The position numbers were made by a program, and so were the translations under genes. This document shows positions 1 through 11,863 of a stretch of 64,000 bases of DNA, in pieces. This DNA is from Acorus gramineus (Eukaryota; Streptophyta; Magnoliopsida; Acorales; Acoraceae). The notes below the pieces were generated by a model, which did no database searches, had not been told where the DNA came from, and saw only the letters and a list, made by a program, of their open reading frames with translations. The DNA is taken from the NCBI GenBank assembly GCA_030737835.1, contig JAUJYN010000015.1, positions 1,566,485-1,630,484 on the forward strand, read 5' to 3'. Position 1 is the first letter of the stretch. Every line of letters starts with the position of its first letter.

Positions 1-45
1 TATAAAACATAGTTATCCTAAAAAGAATTGATCACTTGAAGGTAG

Positions 46-1623
46 TACAATATGTGCAAGAAAACACTGAAATACAACTCTTATGTTGAATGGCCTATTG
101 AAGGTACAAATAACACTAACACTACAAGGGATTACAATGTTCATGGAAGCAAAGCAGACAAGATCTTCAACTCCTTCGGTGCGATTGCAGCGATCCTCGT
201 ATGCAACACCTCCGGCTTACTCCCCGAGATTCAGGTGATTTTGATGAAAATGAAATTTAAGCTTTTATTTATTTATTTATAATTTAATGATGATTAATAA
301 ATTAAATTGATTCATGTTTACGCTGTCGATCATCACAGTCAACTCTGCGTTCGCCTGTCATAAAGAATATGAGGAGGGCTCTTTTCCTACAATACACAGT
401 AGGCCTTTCAATATATTATGGTGTGAGCATTGTTGGATACTGGGCATATGGTTCCTCAGTTTCAGAGTTCCTTCCAAGTGAGCTTAGTGGCCCTAAGTGG
501 GCAAAGATCCTTCTCAACTCTGCAGTCTTCTTGCAGAACATAATATCTCAACATGTAGGAACTTCTCCTTCACTTAGTTCTTCTTTAAGAAATAGTGTGT
601 TACATGGTCTATAAGAATTTCAGTTGTCTTGGGCCCCCATTTTTTTTTCTTTTCCTTTCCATATAATCTGATTTCAACCAAATTTTCATAAAATTAAACT
701 TTAACCATTTTTTTTCCATAAAAACTATTTCGTTGACTATAAAAAATGAAAAATGAAAAATCAAAAGCTAAAGTTTTAGAAAAGTAGAATCAATTTCATA
801 ATTGTTTCCAAACACTATGGGAATGGAACAAAATATCTAAATTTTAGGTTTGGACAATTTCTGTGTTTGTAAAGTGAAAGATTCCCAAACACATATCCAA
901 ACACATTTTGAATGTTTAATTTTTCAAACTATCATATTTCTTTTTCAAACAAAAAATCCAGGGATTTGCTTTTTGAAAAAAAAAAGCAACGTTTTTTGAA
1001 AGCTAAGTTTAAAATGCAAAATTTTAGAAACCCCGACGCTAGCTTCAACCATACATCCAAACACAAACTCAGTTTTTCTTCTTCTCCCCTTTTCTCTTGC
1101 TCTTATATTTCTTGGTGAAATATCACTAAATGATGAATGATTGTGTAGATGTTTGTTGCACCAATACATGAGGCTCTTGACACCAAATTCTTGAGGCTTG
1201 ATGAGAAGATCTCCTCAAAGGAAAACCTCATCCGCCGCTTCTTGCTGCGCTTCTCCCTCTTCACGTTGAACACGTTCCTCGCTGCGGCGTTCCCTTTCAT
1301 GGGGGACTTTGTGAACCTCTTGGGATCCTTCTCCCTCTTCCCTCTGACCTTCGTGTTCCCTAGCATGATTTTTATCAAGGTACATACATCCATTGTATTG
1401 ATATAATGTTTGAATAGTGTGAAATAACTAAACCTCTGATCACCTAAATTTTGTTTCTTCATTACTTGAATAGGTGAGAGGGAAGACAGCAAGATCGGAA
1501 GAGAATGCATGGCATTGGGCAATTATAATAGTTTGCTCATTTTTATCCATCATAACGACGGCGTCTGCGGTCCGTTTAATTGTGAACAATGTTAGGTCAT
1601 ATCATTTTTTTGCTGACAATTGA
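46..1623 (+). CDS. Amino-acid/proline transporter (AAAP family), 3' part of gene
   Basis: This is the C-terminal part of a membrane amino-acid permease of the AAAP family, closest in memory to plant proline transporters (ProT-like); it would import proline or related solutes at the plasma membrane. Four exons read through cleanly: about 46-234 (left boundary unsure; the frame is closed by TAG at 43-45), 339-554, 1149-1379 and 1474-1623, with GT-AG introns and a TGA at 1621-1623. Family motifs include GSKADKIF, NTSGLLPEIQ, YWAYGSSVSEF, APIHEALDTKF, FPFMGDFVNLLGSFSLFPLTF and a terminal YHFFAD like that of ProT proteins. Hydrophobic stretches in the exons fit the last five or so membrane helices. 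The 5' half lies outside the window. No stop or frameshift was seen in the visible exons, so the gene is probably functional. Substrate is inferred from similarity only. Confidence 0.85.
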
Positions 1624-2689
1624 AGCTGTAAACTTTGGTGAACTATATATACATTGAAGTTCTATAGCTATTATATGATAAATTTTCATATAGTGAAGAG
1701 ATTTTATTGTGATTAGCCAGGCATGTTATTAATGAAAAGTGAGGCAAAAAATATCAAACAAAAAAAGTCCGAAATTAGAGAGGGACACCTCTCCTTGGGA
1801 GACCCTTGGTGGCTGCTCTTGCCAAAGTCCAACTTCCACATGTTTAGATGGAAATCTTTTCTAACAAGATCGATGCATGAGTCAAATGATGGAACCTAGT
1901 GTTGGCAGGGACTATATATGTAGCATACAAGGGCCTTTGCACCATGGGAGCAATTAATGCCCACAACCAAGTTGCCAAACTCACTATCCAACTTTAAGTG
2001 AAATTTGGGTATACGTTTGAGTGAATAGTGAAGATGACCTTAGTCAACTAGGAATTAATTGAAAAAACATGGTGTGTTTGGTTGCGCGATTGCCGCTATT
2101 TATCTGAAGGCTACACTAAAACTGTTTGATTGCACAGTTACAGAAACAATTTGATGCAATATAAAACTTGTTTGATGGTACAACCAATCATTTATTATGT
2201 CTAAAACATTGCTTTCAAACGTTCCTCCCTCCTTCCCTCCCTCTCCTTCTCCGCTTCCTTTCTCTATAACTTTCTATTTTTGGTTTTTCAAATTTGAAGA
2301 GAGGGTACCACCATTTTTCTCCCTCTCGCTCTCTCTCTTTCCTTTCCTTCTCCCCTCTGTTCTTAGACATCTGAAGAGCACCGGTCAACCCATCCCCATC
2401 TTGGTAACTCATTACCCCTCTCTGCAAACATCTAATCTAAAAAAAAATGTGAGTTTTTTTTATTTGTTCGATTGATTTCATTGTAAGTTCCTACTACTTC
2501 GACCAATAAATAGCCCATTTATGAAGTTGATAATGAATTAATAAGGGAAATCATATTAAATTCAAAGCCTTTATTTCAAAAATCACATAATTTGCTAGTG
2601 AGGAGGGTACAGCCGAATTCAGGTAAACTCACATTCACTTTGGCCTGGGTACAGACGGTTGTTTATACCCCACCAATAAGGGCGTGGAT
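1624..2689. other. Intergenic, transporter 3' flank
   Basis: AT-rich sequence after the transporter stop. It should contain the 3' UTR and polyadenylation region, but no single signal stands out. A CT-rich tract at about 2220-2350 opens a spurious frame of Pro/Ser/Phe codons and is not a gene. I see no other gene here. Confidence 0.6.
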
Positions 2690-3408
2690 ATCGGCACACA
2701 AGTTTGCAAGAAACCCACCCCTTTAAAAAAATAAAAAACCATTTTTGTGTACTGTTGCAGTAAGAGTAAACCCACCCCGAGTTTGGCAACCCCTTTGGCG
2801 ATGGTGGTGAATTATGGTCGACTGAGAGTTTGGCGTGTATACCAACCCAGGTCAGCAACCACTTGGGCGACGGTGTTGAAGTATGGTCGGCAATCACTTG
2901 GGCGACGGTGTTGAAGTATGGTCGCCAGAAGGCCCGGTGAGCTAAACTCAGAGAAACTAAATTCACATTGTTACAAATTTCAAACTAATTATGACAAATT
3001 TCACATGTAAACACATAGAATATACAACCATAGCAGTATTCATGACACATCAAAATACAATGTTCGCATTTCATAACCAATCATTCATGTGATTACACAA
3101 CAAAATACATGTTCAAATTCCACAATCATTCATGTGACTATATCGATTTTTCCATGTATAAAAATAAATAACCTATCAAATAAAAACAATTACTCTTTTT
3201 TTTTAAAAATAAAAATAAAGATAAAAACAATTACTTGTGGTGTAGTCACATATATGGTTGGTTATGGAATACTAACATTGTATTTTAATGTGTTATAAAT
3301 GCAGCAATGATTGTCTATTCTATGTGTCTACATGTGAAATTTGTTATAATTGGTTTGAAACTTGTAACAATGTGAATTTATTTTATCTGAGTTTAGCTCG
3401 CTGGGCCT
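2690..3408. mobile_element. Mutator-type foldback element, family 1, right end truncated
   Basis: A non-coding element built of two long inverted arms. The left arm begins GGGCGTGGATATCGGCAC at 2690. The right arm (about 3240-3408) is its inverted copy and stops abruptly where a microsatellite-associated MITE begins. The same family is complete at 45151-49015, where 9-bp TSDs show it is Mutator-like. No transposase is encoded. The loss of the right end hides any TSD of this copy. Confidence 0.7.
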
Positions 3409-3831
<423 letters not shown>

Positions 3832-3843
3832 TATATATATATA

Positions 3844-4041
3844 GGGAATGATTAGGTGCGGCCATGCGGTAGGTGCGAACCGCGTATATATGCGTTGATA
3901 AAGATAACATATCAGATCATTGAACTATATAACTCATTGAAGCTTATTGAGGTATATACTTTCTTTATCGACGCATATACCTCGATAAGTGATGTATATA
4001 AGCGGTTCGCACCTGCCGCATGGCCACACATAATCATTTCA

Positions 4042-4042
<1 letters not shown>
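3844..4042. repeat. Short MITE flanked by microsatellite, copy 3
   Basis: About 200 bp; starts GAATGATTAGGTGCGGCC and ends with the inverted equivalent (GCCGCATGGCCACACATAAT). It is bordered on both sides by TA repeats, like the Micron MITEs of rice, which sit inside (TA)n tracts. No coding capacity. Confidence 0.7.

Positions 4043-4088
<46 letters not shown>
4043..4088. repeat. Compound microsatellite (TA)n-(CA)n
   Basis: Directly follows MITE copy 3: about ten TA units and then about twelve CA units. Confidence 0.9.
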
Positions 4089-4299
4089 TTATATATTATA
4101 TATATATAATTTGAAAAGCTAGCTCGCACGTGTATAATAACTAGTTTATATATACACATGTATTATTTTGTATTATTAAAATAGTGATCGATTAATTGCC
4201 GATTAACCGATTAATCCCTAGTTCCCCTTCAACCGCCTGACTAGCGCATATTAGAACATTGATTCCTGTAGATAAACCACATAATCATTCGAAATACTA

Positions 4300-6110
4300 G
4301 ATCATTTTTTTATTTGATCTTTATAATGCTACTTCTTGTGGTTTCTCTACTTTTGGTTCGTCGATGACAACCTCATTATGGAGTATTTGTTCTTTCATTT
4401 GTTGTCCGACATTATTGAACTAATTAACAACCACAACTTCTTGAGAGGCTAGGGTTAAAGGATATATAACCTGACCTCTTTAATGATCGCATTTCATGGT
4501 TCAACACTCCCACTGATCTAACCATTATCAAAGAATCTAATAGGGTCGATTTCAACAATTTTCATACTATAGTCAGGATAATAAAACTTATATACCTTTT
4601 GGACTTCTCTAGTAACTAGTAAAGTGACCACTAATCATTTTGAAGTCCAATTTCTTTTCAAGTGGAAAAACTTCCATCCACAACATTATGAGTAAATTGG
4701 AATTACTTAACATACTCCTAATCATAATCATACCGCTTTTCTAAGAATTTTACAAATATAATAATAAAATACTTATCTCCACTGAAATACAAAGTGAAGA
4801 TTATTGGTCCATAAATATTTGTATGAATAAGCTCAAGAAGCTCCATATTTATTATGACGTTATTCTTGGTGTATTTGACTTGTTTTCCTTTAATACAATC
4901 CACACACATCGAGATCAGTAAGGTCTACAGTTGGGAGAATCTCATCTCTGATTAATCTTTTCAATCTTTCTAGAAACATGTTCAAAGAGTTTATGCCACA
5001 AGTAGGAGGAATTTTTATTCATTAACCCATGCTTAGTTTCAATATTAGAATGCAGGGTCCAAAGGATTTCATTATACACATTATCAAAATTAATCTTGCA
5101 TAAGTCATCACACAAAATACCAAAACCAATAAAAGATGTATTCTTAACAAAATAAAACATCTTTTGTCAAAGTTAAACAAATAAATATTAATGTCAAGCA
5201 TGGATAATAAATATGGTTTCTGGAAATATAAGGAACATATAGTGTGATGCAAATCTAGCTGAAAAATCAAAATCTAGGAATAAACAGAAAGTTCCTATAA
5301 CTATAATCAAAGTTTAACTTGATTCCCTGTGTGCAGAAACTCCTTATTTTGCCTTATGCTCTAGGTCATAAGAAGTCCCCGCATAGCATTCAAAATATGG
5401 GTAGTGGCACTCGAGTCAATCCACTAAATATTAGAGGGGGTTTCAACAAGTTATGATTCAAAAGATAATAAGGATAATAACTTATCTTTCTTTTCGAACC
5501 AAATTATGCGTTTACGGCAATCTTTCTAAAAATGCCATTCTTTCTTACAAAAGAAACATTTTCTACCATCGCCATTCCCTTTCTTGATGACTTTTTTTCT
5601 TGAGCAGTTCCATTCTTCTATGGTGGTCCTTGTTTATTGCCTTTACTATACTTCCTCCTATTCCTTTTAGCTTCTTGAGTAACCATATGAATTGAATGAT
5701 GTCCTTGTTGCTTAAGCCTTGCCTTTTCTTGAACAACCAAACTAGTTGATTCGTTCACATTCCATTTATCTTGAATAATATTGTAACATTACTGGAATGG
5801 ACCACACTAAGGAGGCAAAGAATTCAGAAAGAATTGCACAAGAAAAGAATCATCCACGTTCAATCCTAAAGTCTTTAATTTTGCAGTGAGGGTTATCATT
5901 TCAAAGATATGTTCATGCATTCCTCTAACCCCATCATACTTCATTGTTGTCAGCTGAACCATTAACGTTGCTAGTTACTGTCATTCGCATAAACATAAGG
6001 CTCAATCTATTTGATTTTTCCCATGCATCGAACAAAGCTTTCTCATTCGCATAGCTTATAGCAGTAAGATCAAAAGGTTTAGGTGTCTGAAGTGCTAAAT
6101 CAAGATCCAG
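4300..6110 (-). pseudogene. Decayed Ty1/copia gag-integrase remnant
   Basis: Read on the minus strand from about 6110 to 4300 this gives scattered pieces of a Copia polyprotein in the right order. First comes a gag segment (about 6060-5960) with EKALFDAWEKSNRLSLMF, as in UBN2-type Gag. Next is a broken CCHC zinc knuckle near 5520-5580 (CFFCKKEWHF, then a stop). A GAG-pre-integrase segment near 4960-5010 has LWHKLFEHVSRKIEKI. The integrase start near 4720-4910 has CVDCIKGKQVKYTKN and LIHTNIYGP. An integrase C-terminal/linker region at about 4310-4600 resembles SKGYKFYYPDY and PKVEKPQEVAL. Many stops and frameshifts are present and no reverse transcriptase is seen. It is an old truncated copy; LTRs were not found. 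Confidence 0.75.
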
Positions 6111-7531
6111 AACACCAAGGTGAAACTGAACTTGTTCAGACCATTCTCAACGATTTGTCTCATTAAACATTGAAACAGATGTAGAATGCGAATGTAGTGA
6201 AATAGGAATTGAAATTGGGAGAATAAATTATCACAATCATTAATGCTTTGAGTTTTACATACTATACAAAATAATAGACAAGTGATACCATCATGATTCC
6301 ACCTTAGCGTGAAAACCACGACACACCTATAGCCTATTTATTCATACGATGAAAACTTCACCTAATTGGGCTAATTGGCTATATACATGACTCAGTTAGG
6401 TAGATCTATCACCTTTGGGTATTTAGTTCCTATCCTAACAAGTATACAATATCAATTAACCCTATTCTAAGTTTTTAATCAATTGAAAATTGATCCTCCT
6501 TTGGCCGACTCCACACAGTCTCATGATTAAAGAAACCGAAATTGCAATGTCATTTAATTCAATACAGGATAATATGTATTAAATATCAATCATATGTTTC
6601 GGTATCCCCGGCTCTTTCCAACTGGTCCAATTTGGTGATTGCAATTAGTCCAAACCTTGAACTAAAAAAATATGTAAATAAACATTGCTCATACATTAAT
6701 TATATCATTATCATCATTAACAATAATGCGGAAAAACAAATCATAATATGATATTCAACAATTTAAACATGATTTAAAATATCAACAATATCATAATATA
6801 TATTTAACATCATAAATAAAGCATAAAATAAATCCATAAATTTATGTTTACTTTATACCCTTGTAATAAAAACTATTTATAAATAGATGCTCGTAATCAA
6901 ACAAAAAATAACTTAATGGGCTTTTAACTTTATATGGACTTTTATGTAATCTAAAAGGAAAATATTATACTCAGTCACATTCACCAACCAAAACTCAGAC
7001 TTCACATATTTTCATTTTTTTTAAAATAGTAAACATCATTTAATAAGGTATATGTTTTAATAAAAAGTGTATATCGCTTCATTTCGAGTTGAATGAATTA
7101 ATTTTAATAAGTCTAAGAAAATATTTAATATAGTATATACAATATTTAATAAGGTATATGCTTCATTGGATTTCTAATGTGGTATATGGGACTGTGTTTT
7201 AAACTGAGAAAAAAACTAAATGTAACAGCACTCAATCTAAAAAGAATAATATGATTACTAAACTTAAACATTAATGAGCATGATGGATGATAAAACATAC
7301 TACACATTAATAAAAATATTATACAACCCAATATACAAGCGCCCACATGATCGGATGATCACAGAAAATAAATAATTACTTCAACTTAACTTTCATTCAA
7401 CATAAAGAAAATTAAAATAATTACGTACATACGTGTAGGATAACAACCCTGATTCCACCATAACCAACCATCTCGGAAATTACGGAATTGCCATCACCAA
7501 GTCAATCTCATCCACACTGACCATTTTTTTA
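6111..7531. other. AT-rich intergenic region with a dispersed repeat segment
   Basis: No gene is seen. The stretch about 7020-7110 (AAACATCATTTAATAAGG and following) recurs at about 49610-49690, and in inverted form at about 61030-61145, so it belongs to a dispersed AT-rich MITE-like family whose ends I could not define. Confidence 0.5.
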
Positions 7532-8244
7532 GGGCTAAAGACGTATGAGTCCCTGTAAACATCTATAAATCCATATAAGTCCTTGTAAACTTGGAGCAAG
7601 ACAATTACATCCTTAGAAACATAGAAAATGTCTAATACATCTCTACTGTTAAATCATTTTTTAACCTATCATGGTTAAAATTCACCATAGACGTGATTTT
7701 ACTATTATACCATCCACAATACACAACATGATGATTAATATGAGCTTTTTAACTTGTGTAATCACCTCATCAAACTGTAAAATAAAAAATCTAAGTAATA
7801 TTTATATAATAATAATCATAATACATAAATAAAATAATTTTCATAATTATAATTGTTTGAAATAGAAGCAAAAAATAATAATAATAGAGTAGTGCGAAAC
7901 AATAAAGTCAAAATCCGCAAAAGAAAAAAAAGTGAAAATGAGTTTGATCAAGGGCAAGATGGTCATTTAAAAGGATATATATGTTATACTGGTGTCACTT
8001 TTAGCCTGCTGGTAACCGTTGGAGCGTTCTGGCAGTTTTTAAAATTTTTAGGGTTTTCGATCGGAACCGCTAATTTTTGGACTGTTAGCTATCGTCCTGA
8101 GTTAGAGGACTCCGATTGGAAATCTAACTGCATATTTGGTGTCCTGGTGCCATTTTAGACCTCTCACGAAAATTTCGTTGAATTCCGGTAACGTTCCCAA
8201 AATTTCACAGTTCCGGGGCGTATCTGGGTTTTTAAGTCGCCCGC

Positions 8245-8251
8245 TATATAA
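8245..8251 (+). promoter_or_regulatory. LTR TATA box
   Basis: TATATAA in the context CCCGCTATATAAGTG, about 265 bp into the LTR and upstream of a CT-rich leader-like tract. This is the usual place for the retroelement promoter. The two LTRs of the full-length copy have eroded versions of this box at about 23928 and 31706. Confidence 0.6.
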
Positions 8252-8639
8252 GTGAAAGCATAAAATATCCTGGCACTATTCATCATCCCCTACCTTGAGC
8301 CCTCTCTCTCCTCTCCTCCGTTTTTCTTCCGTTTGAGGCCCTTAGACCCCTCAAAACTTAAAAGTTAAAACCTAGGAAGTGTAGATCGGGTCCCGATCTA
8401 CACCCCGGTGGTTTCAAATCCCAATTCCGGCAAGTTTTGGCCGTCCGTCCGCCCTCTCTTCGCCTCTGTTTTGAGCCATCTCGGTGGTGGAGGTAGATCC
8501 GGGCGTTGGAAACCCGTTGGGAAAGGTTTCGGCGCGCGGAGAGCAACCGGACTTCGCTCCCTCCCCTTGGTAAGCCTCTTTTTCCTCTCTTTCTTGCCTA
8601 GATGTATGCTAGGAGGGTGGAAATGGGGTTGGGTGGAGG

Positions 8640-9780
8640 TTGGCGGCGGTGGGTGGCCGTCGGAGGGCTGTGGGAGGCCGTCGGAGGTGGGTGGTAGGGG
8701 AGCTCGGGCTGGCTGGCTGCTGTCTCGGGCAGGGCAGCAGCGCAGGGCAGCAGGCGCAGTGGTTGGCGCGGGCGCGCGCGCGTGCGCGCGGGCGTGCACG
8801 CGTGCGTGCGCTTGGGCGGTGCTGAGGGCCAGCAGGGCTGGGTGTGCGCGCTGGGCAGGCTGGCATGGGTTAGCTCGGGTAGGCTGGGAGCAGTGCACCA
8901 GTTTGCTGGGCGCGCGAGCGCGAGCGCGTGCGCGCGGGTGCGCACGCGGGCGTGCGCTCGGGCGGTGCAGGGAGATGCATGCGGGTAGGCTAGCTGGGCT
9001 GTGCGCGCTGGCAGGCCGGGCGAGCAGGCTGGGCGCGCAGGCGAGCAGGGCAGGGGCGCTCGGGTATCAGGCGGGCAGTGCCCCGGGCGTGCAGGCGAGC
9101 GGTGCTCGGGCCACTCGGCGACGCGCGCAGGCAGGCAACGCGGGCAGCAGCGCGGGCAGGCTGGCAGGCGCGCTGGGCGAGTGCTGCCAGGCGCGCTGGG
9201 CGCGTGTTGCGCGTGCGTGCGCGTGGACGCTGGGTGAGGGTCCCGGGTGCTGGGCGCAGAACGCTGGGCGCTGGGTCGCGGGTACTGGGTGCTGGCCGAG
9301 GGTGCTGGGCGCTGCGGCGCTGGGCGCTGGGGCGCTGGGCGGTGGGCACCGTTGTGGGGCGTGCGCGCGGGGCGCTGGGCAGAGGCAGGCGTGCGCGCGG
9401 TGTGGGAGCTAGTGGTGCGCGCGGAGTGCGCGCGGGGCGGAGCTGGCGATGCGCGCGTGGTGCGTGCGGATAGAGGCAGGTGGTGCGCGCGGGGTGCGCG
9501 CGGAGCGAGGTGGTGCACGCGGGGGTGCGCGCGGGGCGTGCGGGGTGCTCGCAGACCAGCGCGAGGCGTGCGGGGTGCGCGCGGGCGGCTGCGCTGGGGC
9601 GCAGGGGGCGCGCGGTGCACCCGGGATGTTCGGCGGTGCGCGGGGTGCGTTGGCTGAGGCGCGGCGGTGCACCCGGGCGGTCGAGCGGCCGTGCGGGTGG
9701 TTGCCGGCCGTGCGAGTGGTAGCCGGAGTGCTCGGGTTAGCGTGCGTGCGGATCGTATGCACGTTTGCCCGAGTGTTAGG
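8640..9780. repeat. GC-rich alternating purine-pyrimidine block in LTR
   Basis: About 1.1 kb dominated by GCGCGC, GTGCGCGC, GCGGGG and CTGGGCGC units, in sharp contrast to the AT-rich surroundings. Equivalent but shorter blocks lie in the other A and B LTRs. The near absence of stop codons gives overlapping long frames on both strands (for example a 334-codon one and a 340-codon one in opposite directions). I regard these as non-coding. Confidence 0.8.
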
Positions 9781-10662
9781 CGTTTAGTTGTGGGTTCTGT
9801 GTGTTTGGGGTATTTTAGAGTATTTATGTATTGTTCTCACCATATTGAATGTCTGTCTTGCAGATCTGGACGGACGGTCGCGCGACGACCCCGATCTCTG
9901 GTGAGTAGGACAATCCAACCCAGTAGAGAGGTGTTATACGCACTTGGGCGTATACCGACCTCTCCTGGGGCACCATGGATAGATATTGACATGTGTAATA
10001 TGTATATCATGCGAGCATGATTTAATTGTAGAATGCATGTTACCCTAGACTTTGCATGTTAGGGACTTGCACCCTTAGGATATGTGTATGAGCCATGCAG
10101 CATGTCCCCTGGTTCCATGTTAGGAAGCCCGGCCGATGCATGTGCCCTACTAGTTTATTTATTTAATTAAATGCTAGTATTTGTTAAATTGCATGTTATA
10201 GTGAATATTATAGGGGAGGGGCCTTGCGAGGACAGCGGTGAGACCCGGGTTAGGGTACACCGTGTTCCTTGTTTGGTTGTCGGGGTGTCCTATAACGGGA
10301 ACTCACGCTGCCCTCCCGAGTTTCTTTCCCCAACGATATTCCACCTTGTTATAACCTTATGCATGTTCCCCGCATCGTAGTTATGCGCCCTGGTGGGTTC
10401 TGAGGAATTCAGAACATTAGTGTTGTTATGATGTGTTGTCTGCGGATCCGAGTGGATCATATGCGATGGATAGGCTGTTCTGTTCCCTTCGTTGGATCCT
10501 TTAGAGACTACCTCAGCGTTAGACAGGTTGTCCCGTGCAGGGGCTCCCAGTAGTAGGCGCCTCCTGATTTGGTGAAGGACTGTGCTGAACGTGGGAGTGG
10601 CCAAACGACCTACGGAGTGAGGAGAGACTATCGGTGGACCAAGGGTGACCAACAGCCTAGTC

Positions 10663-11010
10663 AGTCCCAAGAGCCTATGTCACCCGTTGTAGGGTGAGGG
10701 TGAGGGTGTAGTGGGTTGGCGATGAGCGACCCGCTGGATTTGTCTATGGATGATTGTCAGTCCCAATATCCTATGTCACTCCTGTTGAGGGGTGAGGGTG
10801 AGGGTGTAGTAGGTTGGCGATAGCGACCTGCTGGATTGGAGTAGTAAGTCCCAATATCCTTGGTCACCCATTGAGGGTGAGGGTGAGGGTGTAGCGGGTT
10901 GGCGGAAGCGACCCGTTGGTTTGGTGTTGATTAGTCCCAATATCCTTGGTCACTCATTGAGGGTGAGGGTGAGGGTGTAGTGGGTGGGCGGTAGCGACCC
11001 ACTAGTTGAG
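10663..11010 (+). repeat. LTR minisatellite, four units of 86-96 bp
   Basis: Units start with AGTCCCAA at 10663, 10759, 10847 and 10933. Each carries GGGTGAGGGTGAGGGTG and then a GGCGA...CGACCC segment. The full-length family-A element has two units in each LTR, so copy number varies. The G runs could form a quadruplex on this strand. Confidence 0.85.
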
Positions 11011-11105
11011 GAATTGTTGTTGTTGTTGTGGCTTGATAATGCGGTTGTGGTTGTTAAGATTATCTGGTTGTGGTCAATATTGTCTGTGATGCATGGGTTG
11101 TGCCG

Positions 11106-11130
11106 TTCACTGAGCGTGTGGCTCACCCCT
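11106..11130 (+). promoter_or_regulatory. Conserved LTR hairpin (TGAGC/GCTCA)
   Basis: TTCAC-TGAGC-GTGTG-GCTCA-CCCCT forms a 5-bp stem with a 5-nt loop. It lies about 24 nt upstream of a pyrimidine-rich tract ending in CTACAG. The same hairpin recurs in every complete LTR of this window, with stem changes that keep pairing. Function unknown. Confidence 0.65.
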
Positions 11131-11786
11131 CGCATAATATTTTCTCTACAGTGTCATCTGAGTCGGATCCAGAGGAGGAGCTCCCCGAGGGACTTCATCA
11201 GTAGCGGAGTAGCGCCACGTCCCGCGAGTTTCTGAGACTATCAGCATCCCTTGTGCCAGTATGTATTATTTTCCGTGCTTGGGCACGTGTTTGTGTTGTA
11301 TTTGGATGTCTTTGTATGTATATTGGCTCTCACAGGACATGTGATTATGTATGGAGTCTGTAGTGTGTTTTGATTACAGATTCAGTCTTTAGTTATCCGC
11401 ATTTGGTGTATATATCATGTCAGCCCTGCTTTTGTTGTCTGTGTGTCATTCTGGTTGCTTGTGTATGATATATTATTGACCTCCTGTGTAGATTCTGATA
11501 TTTTATATACACTTGCCGCGTACCGGGGACGCCCGGGGCGTGACAATATATGTTTTTTTCTATTTTTTCAGTTATTTATATGAGTGTTTAATTTCACACA
11601 GATAGTATATTATTAGAATATATCATCAAATTAGATAAAAAGTTAACCTATGGATTACATTAACCCACCATAACAGTTTAAAGGACCTGTCTAACTCCAA
11701 GTTTGCAAGGACTTATATGGATTTGTGGATGCTTACAGGGGTTCAAATGTCTTCACCCCTTTTTTTATTATTATTTTGGTAGTAAA

Positions 11787-11817
11787 TGTTAAGTTTGTGT
11801 CATTTTGGAATTTATAA

Positions 11818-11863
<46 letters not shown>

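Larger units (their letters stand above)
7982..11545 (+). mobile_element. Solo LTR of Ty3/gypsy family A (3.56 kb)
   Basis: Starts TGTTATACTGGTGTCAC and ends GGGGCGTGACA, flanked by the 5-bp TSD ATATA (7977-7981 and 11546-11550). It matches the LTRs of the full-length element at 23656-34307 over its 5' promoter part, the GC-rich part, the tandem-repeat part and the 3' end. It is longer because the GC-rich block is about 1.15 kb and because it has four copies of the G-rich repeat. It most likely arose by LTR-LTR recombination. Long open frames on both strands inside are artefacts of GC-rich sequence. Confidence 0.88.
7532..11759. mobile_element. Foldback (Mutator-like) element, family 2, split by a solo LTR
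   Basis: The left arm starts GGGCTAAAGACGTATGAG and the right arm ends with the inverted equivalent (GTCTTCACCCC). Further in, both arms carry the ATCCATATAAGTCCTTG block. The family is the same as the element at 60032-60974. A 3,564-bp solo LTR with its own TSD lies inside; without it the element is about 660 bp. Both ends abut runs of seven T, so the expected 9-bp TSD cannot be read cleanly. Confidence 0.7.

Noticed and set aside
2197..2475. Open frame starting MSKTLLSNVPPSFPP
   Set aside because: Translation of a CT-rich tract; no homology, no gene structure, low complexity.
8408..9787. Overlapping long open frames on both strands (up to 340 codons) rich in Ala, Arg and Gly
   Set aside because: They arise in GC-rich low-complexity DNA inside an LTR where stop codons are rare. 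Several frames on both strands are open at once, no domain is seen, and the same happens in the other LTR copies.
10680..11000. GGGTGAGGGTGAGGGTG runs as possible interstitial telomere repeats
   Set aside because: The plant telomere unit is TTTAGGG; these runs are part of an 86-96-bp LTR tandem unit.
10663..11010. CRISPR-like regularly spaced repeats
   Set aside because: Units are contiguous diverged tandem repeats in a plant LTR; there are no spacers and no cas genes.
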